A DNA stretch of 64,000 bases from Lineolata rhizophorae (Eukaryota; Ascomycota; Dothideomycetes; Lineolatales; Lineolataceae): contig MU001670.1 in the NCBI GenBank assembly GCA_010093515.1, positions 1,828,003-1,892,002 on the forward strand, read 5' to 3'. Positions 1 through 11,226 of the stretch are shown piece by piece. The notes under the pieces are model-generated. The model made no database searches and was not told the DNA's origin. It worked only from the letters and a program-made list of their open reading frames with translations. The position numbers and the translations under genes are program-made. Within the stretch, counting starts at the first letter, position 1, and each line of letters opens with the position of its first letter.

Positions 1-555
1 CGTCTTCTTTTCTAGGCTTTAGGGACAATTGAACGTCTTTCATATGCTCTGGTTTCCACGCCTTTCTCGTCTCTCTCTATGTCCCTGCGGACTCCCCACC
101 TTTCACTCAAAACTATGGCTTGGCTTTAGCCCGTTTTTCTTTCCGCGGCGGGCTGCATTGAGGTTTGGTCCGGAGGGTCTAGTGTAAGTTCTGCATCTTG
201 ATGAACTCAAATGAAGAATGTCAAAAAAAAAAAAGAAAAAAAATTTCGCGGAGTGACGGCTGATTCACACATCAAAGCAAACAGGGTATGTGTCTATAGC
301 GAAAGTGGACTCCGTGTGCTCAAACTTTGCCTGCCAGATCTATATATTGGAAGACCACCAAAGACGTTTGGCTTCGGCCGGAGGTATGAAACGACTTTGG
401 CTAATAAGCCACATGCAGCGAAATGCAGCAACTCCTGGGACGCCATTCTGAAGGCATGCAAAAGGCCCGTCTATAGAAGAAGACGGAACATGCAAAAACC
501 AAAACGATCCACAAACATGCCTGTGCAACCAACCCGTCCGATAGCCTAAACATGA
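1..555. other. Intergenic, no gene seen
   Basis: Left edge of the window up to the stop codon of the SLY41-like gene on the minus strand. It should include that gene's 3' UTR. It holds pyrimidine-rich stretches and an A-rich run near 220-243. The open frame at 211-549 has a Lys-rich, low-complexity start and no recognisable domain, so I do not call it. Confidence 0.6.
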
Positions 556-2273
556 CTATACATAAACTTCCTGCCTGTTATTCCCCTTCATGAGGTTGGT
601 ATCGCGCCATGTATCTTCCTGCTTAGTTCCAGGCGGCAACCACCCGCCGCCACCAGGTCCACCACCGCCACCAATACTGCTATTCATTCGAAGGAGACTT
701 GGACCATCTCCCCTCTTGTCGGACACGTACGGGGACGTAAAGCCGTTCGCAGGTGCCATGATCGGCTGTGGTGAGAGTGTTATGAGCGAAGCGGAACTGC
801 TTTTATTCACGTCCGTTGTGAGCGGAAGTAGAGTATCGCGATTGCTTGCTTGCAAGGCACGAGCTCTACGGTCCGCCTTGGCGGCGTCCGACGTGCGGTC
901 GTATAGGTACAAACCCACGAAGGTGAGAACGATGCCGGTGGCCTGGATATTGGTCATGGCATTGCCAAACCAAACAATAGCGAAACAGATAACGAAGACG
1001 CGTTTAATGAGCGAGGCGACCGAATAGGTGACGGGAGAAACCATGCTAAGTAGGATAAAGGCGACTAAGTTCTGCAAAAAGTGGAAGGATCCGTTGAAGA
1101 CGAACTCGAGTGCGAGCCGGCCGTGATCCAACGAGCCCGGCTTCTCCGTCAGTTCCACGGATGCGTCGTGCAGGAAATCAAAAAGTAGCGGGAAACCTTC
1201 CGACCACATCCAGAGCGGAAAGGTAAAGAGGAACGCGAGGCCGGACGAGTAACAAAGTAAATTGAGCTTGTCGGGTTTACGACTCCGTCCACCACTTTTC
1301 TCGGCTTCGGCGGCCTCATTGAAGAGTTTTTTGGAGACGATGTTTTGTGTGACGAAAAGAAGGGCGCTGGCTAACGCAGTCACAACCCCAATGAAGTTGG
1401 CTGAGAAATTGGCCGAGCATGCCATAACAACTCCAAGAGTGAGAGGCACCAGAGAGAGATAGGTGGCGACGGAGTAGTGAATACGCAAAAAGATGCGGTA
1501 TGCAAGTACAGTGAACAATGGGGAAAGGCCCTTGATCGTGTGGACAAGAGACACGGGGATTCGGGACATTGAATCGGAGCTGAGGATGTGGCCGCCAATT
1601 TGGAAAGCCGCGAGGGGTAGAGTTGTGAGGATAAGGTCGCGGGAGGGAGGGCGAATACCATTTTTGACGGCAGGTATATATGCGCGGATAATTGGATATC
1701 TACGGGAGAGCCACGCGAGGACTATACACCAAGAAGAGACGAAGCCAAATTGCACAATCGTGAGGGTTATGGGCTTCGGTAGGGCATTGAGGATGGCCTT
1801 AGACGAGGTGTTGGAAAGTATGGAGGTCGCATACCACAAAAGGCATAAGAGCTTGGGGGCCGATTAGCCATAGGAGGCGGATATGGCCATTTAAGTACTG
1901 GTAGAAGACATACAATGAGTTTCGGTGATAACGGCGCCTTCAAAGCATCTGCCAGCTCATGCGCGTTATCACTCACGCTCCCTTGTCGCGTCCTTATGTT
2001 GCGCCATGCCTCGCTGAGGCTCTTCTGACGGACATGCCGCGTTCCTCCGACTGGCCAACCATTACGCGTTTCTTTCCGCGGCTGCCACCTATCGTCTGCC
2101 TTCACACTGCCGTTTGCAAAGCTGGGAGCGCTCGGGTTCGGGCTAGTCGACCTCGAGGAAGTCCGTCCTTCGAAATATATTGAGAGCGGTTCGTGGTAGG
2201 CTGGGAACTGGGTCGTGCCTTGGGAAGATGACCGCGAAGGTGGCTCTGGGTGGGGAAAAGCTACCGAGGCCAT
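556..2273 (-). CDS. SLY41: SLY41-like triose-phosphate/nucleotide-sugar transporter family membrane protein
   Basis: Multi-spanning membrane protein of the TPT (drug/metabolite transporter) superfamily. The best family match is yeast Sly41, an ER/Golgi protein first found as a suppressor of Ypt1 loss; its substrate here is unknown. Exons on the minus strand are 2273-1914 and 1851-556; the 62 nt intron has a GTATGT donor and AAG acceptor, giving about 551 aa. Residues 1-115 are hydrophilic and Ser/Pro-rich, a likely cytosolic tail. Helices start at exon 2 (LLCLLWYATSILSNTSSKAI) and run to the TPT motif near VTYSVASLIKRVFVI; the C-tail is Gly/Pro-rich. An in-frame ATG at 2336 would add 21 residues; I chose 2273 because MASVAF opens the Ser/Pro-rich region. 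The family is clear, the exact orthology less so. Confidence 0.85.
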
Positions 2274-2856
2274 TGTATGCGGGGTGACGCGAGCTAGAGG
2301 GGTGATCTCAATCCATAGAGAATCTTTTAAAAACAAGCATCAAAGGTGTTGGCGTCTAATTCGGCGTTTGTAGTAGCTTACGCGCCCATCGTAGGGTGCC
2401 AGCTTAGGGAGCGCGAACGAAGGGATGACCACTATCGCGACGGAGGGAGAACGAGCAGTGGAATGGGTCTGTTTGGCCGGCAGAATATGCTTTACCCAAA
2501 CCGCACACAAATAGATCGCGCAATGCGCCTGTAAAAAGGGTACGCTGAATGTGGAGGTACGGCGGACGTCGCGAAGAGCCAGGGTGGTTTCTTCAAGTTT
2601 GGCGGTGCACGGCGCGGAAACAGCGCCAGCCGCGCAGCCCTAGCTCCTAGCACAAAACAGGTATCGATACGTAACATACATACCAAACGGCAAATTAAGC
2701 CGCCTCCATTAGTACGTGCTCCCGAAGCCCAAGTTTGCCTGCACGGCGCGCCGGTCTACCTGAAAGGTGGCGCATTCCTCTGTTTGTACGAGCCAAATCC
2801 GACGACACCCGACGCCTCTCGGACTCTCCAGCCAGTAATTTTCCTTCGCTACCGAT
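2274..2856. promoter_or_regulatory. Shared upstream region of two divergent genes
   Basis: 583 bp between the divergent start codons of the SLY41-like gene and the secreted hydrolase gene. No coding potential was seen. A TATATA stretch lies at about 2889-2894, inside the first exon of the hydrolase, and not at a promoter position. I see no specific operator. Confidence 0.4.
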
Positions 2857-5800
2857 ATGCCTGGGCTTTCCTTTCGCGTTCTCTCGTTATATATTTTCTT
2901 TCTGCTGCGCCCGCCCAATGCCGGCGCGCAGATGAATCAGCACGCTGTCCTAGGCCGAACAGGAGTGCCTTTCTCCTTTTCGCCAACATGGCAAATTCTC
3001 GGGCCCTTCCAGATCGGCACTCGAGGCATGCTTTTCCCATATACACTCTCCACGCCTCCGTGCGGGCATTAATAAATCTATTGCAGAGGCTCCTTGGGGC
3101 GCTGATCCTCTCGAGTATTATGGCGGCTTCCGGTCTCTCGACTTCGATGATGAGGCAGCCTTCCGTAGTTCGCTACCTTCGAATGGCCTGGTGTTCTGGT
3201 CAACTGTGGAAGTTGAGCTGTCAGATGTTGATAATGCTGGTGTTGCGGCGTTATTGACTGTGGCTTTTCCAGAGATTGACTGGAGCTTCCTTCAGACAGT
3301 CTACGGCTGGGCCGCAACCCAATTTCAGGCCTGGGCTCGGGGAGAAATCGTCCATGAAGGCCCCTCTGCTCTACCCGTAGTCCTCTTCAGCGATCGCATT
3401 ATCGAGTTTTGGGTAGATGGCAAGTCGTACTTCGGTGGTGACTTTTACGCCTACCGACGCGCTCCTGTTGTGCTGCATCTCGAGCCAGGGCGCCATAGAC
3501 TTGATGTCCGTCTAGTGCGCGATGTTAGGGCTATGGGCGGGATTGGCGAGCCTTCAATACAGGTCGAAATGCAATTGCAACCGGCTGCTGGGGGATTTGA
3601 ACTTGCAGAAGACGGCATATTGATGTCTGCTGCGGTTACTGGCAAACTGGTTAGCCCTTGGGCTTCCGTTTCAGTCCGGAACTCTGGTCTCAGTGACTTG
3701 GAGATTTTCGCTTTGGAAATCGCTAATGTACGTCCAACGCACTCTGAACCTTCCTCAAAATTGCTCATGCCTGCTTAGGGTTCTTCAGACCTCGTTCCGT
3801 TGCAAAATTTCCCAATATCTGTCAAATCTGGCCAGAGTCGTCCGTTAGCTTTTCAGTTCTCCTCTCTAGAGTTCAACACATCTAGCATCCAGATAGCTGT
3901 GAAGTACCGGCCGGCGCTTGATCATGATCCTATCTCCACTTATGTGGTATCCCAAAATATCACTCATAGTCGTTCTCTTTATAATCCTCATAAATTCACC
4001 TTCCTCCATCCTGGGGGCATCGTTTCTTATGCTATGATTAGGCCACCTTCCACGAATGCGAGTTGTGCCAGACCGGCCGACATGTTGCTTCCCATTCTTC
4101 TCCAGTTACACGGAGCTGGTGTCGAGGCTGAGAGCGACGCTGTAGCCCATGCCTTGGATTCCGTTCCAGATATATGTGCTTGGGTTGTGTTTCCTACTGG
4201 TGTGACAACTTGGAGTAGTGATGACTGGCGTAAGCAATCTCCTTCAAACGTTTATCGCATTTCACTGTCTGACTTTGGTCACAGATGCATGGGGATTTGC
4301 GGACGTAGAAGCGGCGATTGCCAGTCTCCATCTCTGGTTGCAGTCTACTGGCTGGCATGGAGTAGGTATAGATGTTGATAGATGGCTCGTGAGTGGACAT
4401 TCAAACGGAGGTTTGTCAATGTCCTTATCTAGGCAAACGGAGCTAGTGATCCTAAGCGCATCGATTTGCAGGTCAAGGTACTTGGTATACCTTAGCGCAC
4501 AGGCCTGATAAGGTCTTTGCGGCTGCCCCGGTTTCTGGTTACACTTCGATTCAGAGTAAGTCGCAAAAGGCGGTAGAATTAGCAATATTTTGGACTTACA
4601 GCGCGACAGACTACGTACCTTACAGTTTATGGCAACCTGCGGATCCCGCACGAACGGCAATTGTGTCTGCTGCCCTGAACAGTTATCGCCACGAAAAGCT
4701 AGCGGAAAATTACAAAGGAATCCCAGTTCTTCAGCAACACGGAGAAATGGACGAGAACGTTCCCGCTTTCCATTCGAGGCTAATGCGCAAAATTCTCTCT
4801 GAGACGGAGGCAAATTCCACCTACGTCGAGTTGTCCGGCCAGGGGCACTGGTTTGATGGAGTCATGACAACAGACCCTTTAAGACAGTTTTACAAAGATC
4901 AACTCCGTAACCACGAGAGCAGACCGCCTCTTCGAGAATTTTCTATTGTGGTCGGTAGCCCCGGCAATATGGGCTCAAAAGGCGGAGTTACCGTTGAGCA
5001 GCTGGACAATCCAGGCCAATACGGTAGAATCGACATAAAAATAAGCCAGCCTAGTTCGGACTGGTGTCTCTACGAAATGAATACTTCAAATGTCATCCAC
5101 CTTTCCGTGCGGCCCTGGCCCTGCTGGAATTTGCGATTAAAAATGAACGGAGCTTCGGTTCGAGGGGACGATCTAGCAGCCGCCCAAGGGGAAGTTGTGA
5201 GCCTTTGGCTTTCTGGTGATGGCATGTGGCAGGTGAGAGATTTCGCCTTGGTGCGTTTGCCTCCCTTCCCGATCTTGCTGACGCCGTTAAAGGCCTCCAG
5301 CGCGGTAGATGTCCCAGCTACGGTCGAGCGAAGACGCCGTCGACAACTTGGGCCATTAGATGCTATTCTTCGCTCAGAGGGCCCCTTCACAATCCGTTAC
5401 TTCGGATCTAACACGGCTAGCCTAGCACTCCAAATTTCGCGGAATTTTTTCCAATACTTCGGTGCAGATACCAACATTTCGCTGGGCTCTATTCCGGGGA
5501 ATGCTAGCAGCACTGGCAATGAAGTCGTCATCGCCGTAGGCGAGGCCCTGCCGCGCTCAGCATACTCCGAGTATCCCATCCAAGTCGCTGGTCCAAGGGC
5601 ATTGACCATCGTCGACCACGCCGGACAGCGCCGTCGATACGGTGGTGAGAGCGCTCTAGCTGCCGTGTTTCTGCGGCCTTTGGGCAACGAAAGGCTTGAG
5701 CTTGTGGTTTGGGGTGCCAGTGTGGAAGACGCCGCAAGAGCCGCCCGGCTGGTACCGACGTTGACAGGGATCGGGCAACCAGACTTTGTGCTTTTGGAAC

Positions 5801-5892
5801 GGAGCAGCTCATGGAAGGGACTAGACGGGGCAGTCGCAATGGGTTTCCTTGACCAGAAATGGTCTGTGTCCAAGACCTCGTTTGTCACGTAG
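2857..5892 (+). CDS. Secreted serine hydrolase, prolyl-oligopeptidase/esterase-like alpha/beta fold
   Basis: Predicted extracellular hydrolase of about 935 aa. Exons are 2857-3025, 3087-3727, 3779-4229, 4285-4410 and 4472-5892. The first intron uses a GC donor (G|GCATGC) with a normal CAG acceptor; GT alternatives leave an impossible 28 nt intron. The N-terminus MPGLSFRVLSLYIFFLLR reads as a signal peptide. The nucleophile elbow is GHSNGG (Ser460) and lies at an exon junction; the rest of the triad is probably Asp556 (HGEMDENVP) and His588 (GQGHWFDG). This is the order seen in S9-like/PHB-depolymerase-like fungal proteins that are often labelled peptidase S9. The N-terminal 300 residues look beta-rich, and a C-terminal part of about 330 residues follows the catalytic core. 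Peptidase versus carboxylesterase activity cannot be decided from sequence. Confidence 0.8.
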
Positions 5893-6810
5893 CGCTGGCC
5901 GGGCCGGTGGAGCGGCTGCGGTACAAGCATCGGGGGTTGAGGTAGTTGGCACGGTCTCATCTGTCGCCTAGAGGGAAGGCACCCGGATGAGAGGCCGTGA
6001 ATGTCTATCTGAAGAAGGAAGCAACAGTCAAAGAACGTTACTTCCTAGAATTCACGCTGGCGCCTGGAGCACGTGTTCGTCCAGGGTCCTTCCAAGCGAG
6101 CGGTCGATAGGGCTGCCCCGAAGTTTTGATTTTCCTTCTTGCCTCCCTTCTTCCTCTCACCCTTCTTACTCTTAACACCACCTCACACACAGTTCTTACC
6201 TTCCGTCTGTCCCTCTCACTCTGTCTTGACGCTTCTTTAAGCTCCTATCGCCACCGAGCCACTTTCACTTGGAAAAATTCCGCCGCAGCGCTTCTGCAAG
6301 AATCCGGTAGCCGCTCCTTTGCTGGTAAGTTGCGTTGAAAGCACGACCGTGTACACGGAGCGTCCACGTGTGGTACATCTGCGGTGGGTGCTTCCGCGTG
6401 CTCGGCGTCGCCGTATCTAGACCCAAGCGTCGTGCCTGATCGGACCACACTTGCCATGTCAGGTCCCTGCACCTGCATCCGCCCATAGCACGTCTTTGAT
6501 CTTCGACATATCCATCCCTCGTTGTACCTACCTCTCAAGCGCCCCACCTCCGTCACCTGTCCAACTCTTCGTCTTTCTTCTCTCTTCCCTTGCGTGTTTG
6601 TCTTCGTCACCTAAGTGGTGTAGTGCGTGTTATCTGAGCCAGCGACGTGAAGATCTATCTCGTCACTCCGCCATCCTCTCCGAGGCGTTGGCGACGATCT
6701 ATTCTGTCTCTCTCGCCTGGAGACAACGTCGTCTCTACCCTTGTTTTACGCATATTTGTCGCTCGTTTTCCAGACACGCAAACGTTCTGTCCTTGCAAAT
6801 ACTTCGCGAA
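5893..6810 (+). other. Intergenic and probable long 5' leader of the PUF gene
   Basis: From about 6120 the strand becomes very C/T-rich, typical of fungal 5' leaders, and continues to the PUF start at 6811. The leader contains several upstream ATGs, for example at 6455 opening MSGPCTCIRP-stop, so translation of the PUF gene may be tuned by uORFs. No protein-coding gene is seen here. Confidence 0.4.
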
Positions 6811-9643
6811 ATGGCGGCTAACGGCTCGCCGACACCTCGCAAACAGCTCCGCGGAAACATGTCGGCTCGTCAAGACGAGACCACCGGACCACCGTCACAT
6901 ATGCTTCGTGTTAATACTTCGGTAAGTCTGTTGCGGCCCATAGTTATCCTCTATCCTATTTATTCTCCCCCGAGCTACCCTTGTATGACGCTTAACTATC
7001 AACTTCGCGTTCGTACTCCGCTGCTTATTCTATGCGAGTATATTCCATTAACAGCCTTTTCAACAGAATCTGTTAAACACCAATCTGAGCAACATGAATC
7101 CCCCTCGCGCTTCTTCCTCGGAGCAGCACCATGCTCTTCCCTCACCGAATTCGCACGATGAGAATACGGTGGACGAACTTCTTGCCAAACTCAATGCTGC
7201 AAATCTGAGGATGAAAGAGCATACAGCAGCTTTGCCCGAGAAGCGCGATGCGATTGGCAACGATGCCCCCGCTGAGACTAATGGGCGTGTCTCACCCGAA
7301 TCCGAATTGCTTCACCTCAAGGAAGAGCTCAATCGTGCTAGGAGCCAGATTGCCGCCATGGGGCATGAACTTTCTCTCAACCGGGTCACCCATCGCACTC
7401 CGGATTCAGCTGCGGGCGTTGCTCAGACTAGAGGATTTCCTCAGGTTGCTAGTCTTCCATCAGCTGCGGGACCTGCACAGCCAACGGGCTCTACTGCTGA
7501 TAATGCAGGACCAATTGACCGCGCGGGATCATTGGTTGATATGCGGGCTCTCCAGGATGCTCTTAGCGTCTCTGTCAATCAGTCGAGCGGTCGCATCCAG
7601 CCCTCGACCCCACCAGTTGATCCGCGTGGGTTCGATGACGGTCAGTCAGATACGAGTGAGGGTTTTTGCAATGTTCCTCCTGGATTTAGTCGTCAGCAGA
7701 TGTTGTGGAATTCAACTCGTCCTGGGGTTCCCATCAGCTCCGGTCGGTTCGATCACCAGCCGCACGGCTTGTCTCAAGTGACTTCGGCCTGGCCTGTATC
7801 CTTGTCCGCGGCGGCGTCGGCTGCGATGCCCCAGTCGAGCTCTGCAAATGCTACTGCTATTCCATCCTACGAGCCGCTGCCGCGTTCGGGCGCTAATAAC
7901 TCAGGCCCCAACGACTACATCCCACATCTTCCATTTGACACGTGGCTTAGCCAGCGTACTAGGCCGGGCATGTACTCACCGCAGCTACCAAATTGGCACT
8001 CCTTCGGAAATGTCGCTGGTAGCATTGGCCCTAGCCCTCCCCAGACTCCTATGGATGTTATGAGTATGAGCAATTTCACTGGCTTTAGCGGTTCTTCGCG
8101 TTTCCCTTCGCGTGCTGCTAGCACTAGACTATCGCCAACCGCGGCCGAGTTTCACGCTTCGGGACCTTTGACGCCAAATTCTTGGGCTCGTCAGGTTTGT
8201 CGCCGCCCATACCAACGTGACACGAAAGAGCTGACAGCATGGAAGACTCCTGTTGAAGCGGCTCCCACCTACGTTCCACCCTCTGAACCGATGAACTATC
8301 GTCGCCTTCTCGATCGCAATATGAGCTGCAATTGGAAGTATATCGTCGACAAAATTGTCTGCAGCAACGACCAGCAAGCTTCACTGTTCCTTCAACAAAA
8401 ACTGAAAGGTGCCACTGCGGACCAGAAGTATGAGATCATCGAGGCGATCATTGAGAAGGCCTACGCACTTATGGTCAACCGCTTTGGAAACTTTCTCATT
8501 CAGCGTTGCTTCGAACATGGGACCCATGCGCAGATCATTGCGATTGCAAATGCCATTGTCGGTAACACGGTCAAGCTGAGCATGGATTCCTTCGGCTGCC
8601 ACGTTGTTCAGCGTGCCTTCGACGCGGTTCCAGAGGAGTACAAGGCGAAGATGGTGCATGAACTCCTTCGCCACATTCCAGAGACCGTCACTCATCGCTA
8701 TGCCTGCCACGTTTGGCAGAAGCTCTTCGAGCTTCGCTGGAGCGAATCTCCACCGCAGATCATGCGCCGTGTCAATGAAGCTTTGCAGGGCATGTGGCAT
8801 GAAGTTGCCCTCGGTGAGACTGGTAGTCTCGTGGTCCAGAATATCTTTGAGAATTGCTTGGAAGAGGATAAGGTATGTGCGCTTCAAACTCTTCTGTCGA
8901 TGTGAGACTAATCGTTTACTAGCGCCCTTGTATTCGCGAGGTCCTTGCTAGCATTGATGTCATTGCTCATGGGCAGTTCGGCAATTGGTGTATTCAGCAC
9001 ATCTGCGAGCATGGAGCACCAGCTGACCGTAGCCAAGCCATTGACCACATTTTGCGCAACGCTGTCGGCTATAGCATGGATCAATATGCTTCCAAAGTGA
9101 TTGAGAAGTGCCTCAAAATCGGTGGAAATGACTTCCTTGAGCGCTATCTTGATCGTATTTGTGAGGGCCATCCTGCCCGACCCCGCATTCCACTGATCGA
9201 CAGTAAGTGTCACATTAACTACCCATAAGATTGATCTGAGTACCAACAATGGTGTAGTTTCTGCGGATCAGTATGGCAACTACCTGATTCAGTACATTTT
9301 GCAGCATGCCGGTCCCCAGCATCGCGATCTCGTTGCTACGCACGTTCGGTGAGCAATTAACTATTCACTTAACATGACACTTATTGGCGTAGATTCGAAT
9401 GCTAACTACCGATCCAGCAAACATATGGTTTCGCTTCGCGGCTCAAAATATGGTTCCCGCGTCGCTCAACTCTGCACCAACCCGATGTCTGTGATCCGCC
9501 CTGGACCAGGCATGCATGGGTTGCCGATGGCGCGTGTCCATCATCACCATGCGCCTCACTCGAATAACGCTCATCACGCAGCTCCCCACCATGTAACGAA
9601 CCGTTCTGGCGCCTATGGGGCTGTCCCGCCTAGCTGGCGTTAA
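6811..9643 (+). CDS. Pumilio/PUF-family RNA-binding protein
   Basis: Sequence-specific 3' UTR-binding regulator of mRNA decay and translation, about 837 aa. Exons are 6811-6921, 7067-8872, 8923-9202, 9258-9348 and 9418-9643. The last intron holds a perfect TGCTAAC branch site, and all joins restore repeat motifs. The first 480 residues are low-complexity (Ser/Pro/Asn) with an early coiled-coil-like segment. The PUM-HD then shows repeats with RNA-reading triplets in ASLFLQ, GNFLIQ, GCHVVQ, ACHVWQ, GSLVVQ, GNWCIQ, ASKVIE and GNYLIQ, followed by an extra GSRVAQ unit. By the PUM code the NYxxQ, SKxxE and NWxxQ repeats should read U-G-U. The tail is His/Asn-rich. The clade is Pezizomycotina-type; I cannot equate it with a particular yeast Puf protein. 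Confidence 0.93.
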
Positions 9644-11226
9644 ACCCTTGTTTCCCTCCGCTTTCCAGGTCTCATCTGCCTGCTAGCAAAAGAGCACTCA
9701 ATATCAATGCTTCAAGGCTATTCGAGCGCGTCGATTTGTACTCTATATTGTCGACTCTCCTGATTTTGTCTTAGCCGGCTCTCCCTGCCTTTTTGCGACT
9801 TTTCTTGGCTTTTACACTGCAGCACGAGTCGACCTTCGATCATCATAAGTCATCGGACGATGGCTCAGTTCGACCGTTTACCAACATCCAGACTCCCTCT
9901 ACACTTTGTATCTGCCCGCCTCTGTACCCTGACATACCTAAATTTTCCTCTCTTTCCTAAGAATCACCTGTCAATTACACCCGCCTTCTCACTTCCCTAT
10001 TTCCTTTGTTCAGTTTGTCCCCTGCGGGGGGGGTTTTTTTTTTCTTTGCAAGGAAACGTCTTAACCAAAAAGAGAAAATACACCAAAAAAAAAGAAAGAA
10101 AAAGAAAAGAAAGAGGAAAAGAGGAAAAAAAAGAAAAGGAAAAAAAAGGAATGAAAACTCTACAAATTTGACAATAACGGAGATGGGTTCGGAAAATCAT
10201 GGCTCTAATATTTAGAACCCCTTCGACACTGGAAATATGGATAAATGGAGCATCGGGACACCGGAGAGCCGGCACATTGTCATCGGTTAACCAACATGGA
10301 AAAACAGTCGACATCAACGTTTCCATTTCTGCTGGCTTGCTCATTCTACAAAACTCTGTTGGCAGATCTTCCCTTTGCACATCGGACCCATCTGCTTCTA
10401 CCAGCTCAAAAGCCGTCTACTGCTTGCTCATCTTCTCCGCGATGGTCCTTTTGCCCAGAAAGGTCCTTTGCCCGTTTGGATTCCTTGGGATGTACAGAGA
10501 GGCAGCTTTCAACTCTGGCCTCTTTATTTCAACACGTGCCTATGGTTCTCGTGCCTCATGGACAACTTTTTGGCCAACCGAAGAGGACGACTGAAAAAAA
10601 AAAACACAACAAAGGTTCTGGAGAAAGGTGGCTTTTGGTGGTTAGATGTCCATCCTAGAAGGAATGATTAAGATCACGGAATGTTCACCGGCACAATCCA
10701 AGGAGTTTGAACTCCGTGCTGTCTAGCCGGCCACGTGGAACACCTTTTGCTTTCTTTCCTGGCCAGGTGGATGGTACCGGGTTGAGTTCTCTGATCTGAG
10801 TTCTCTTCTACCTGCTGTCTAGGAAATGCTTCTTCTTGCTTTGCACCCATAAAACTGGAGCACATGCTACTAGGAATAGGCAAATAAAAAACTGTGTTCT
10901 AGCTTCATGCATGCAACGTGACGAACGTGAGGTGTTGTACATACTCGTCGCGTCAGCTGGCTCCGCGATGGGACTCCGGCCAGTCACCTGCGTAGTACAT
11001 ATGTAGTAAGGGCGAGTGTGGCGTAGCGGTCGCGCGGGCCAATAAGCGGTGACCGCGACTCTAGGAGCGACAGGGGTGCCCGCGTGATAGCCGGACGCCA
11101 CCCGCATGCTCTCCACCAAGACTCGACCCCCGAAATTTGGTTGGTGCGGTCAAGTACGGGGGCTCTTTTGTCTCAGCACATGCCGCCCACGACTCTTTGC
11201 TCAGGCCTCTTATTACTCCTCCGATC
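9644..11226. other. Intergenic with purine-rich low-complexity tract
   Basis: 1.6 kb between the PUF and SEY1 genes. It should hold the PUF 3' UTR and the SEY1 promoter. A G-run/T-run junction near 10025-10042 is followed by a nearly pure A/G tract at about 10083-10150. Open frames at 10199-10671 lack domain signals and overlap in several frames, so none is called. Confidence 0.5.
10083..10150 (+). repeat. Poly-purine (A/G) tract
   Basis: About 68 nt of almost uninterrupted A and G, mostly A-runs with single G. It lies 0.44 kb after the PUF stop codon and could be in its 3' UTR or in a nucleosome-poor spacer. Confidence 0.8.

Noticed and set aside
211-549. 112-codon Lys-rich frame
   Set aside because: Starts in an A-run and shows no family resemblance; lies in the 3' region of the SLY41-like gene.
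10199-10671. Overlapping plus-strand frames of 98-137 codons
   Set aside because: Several registers are open over the same bases and none has coding character.
11010-11090. tRNA-like A-box (TGGCGTAGCGGT)
   Set aside because: No B-box (GGTTCGANTCC) at the right distance and no clover-leaf arms.
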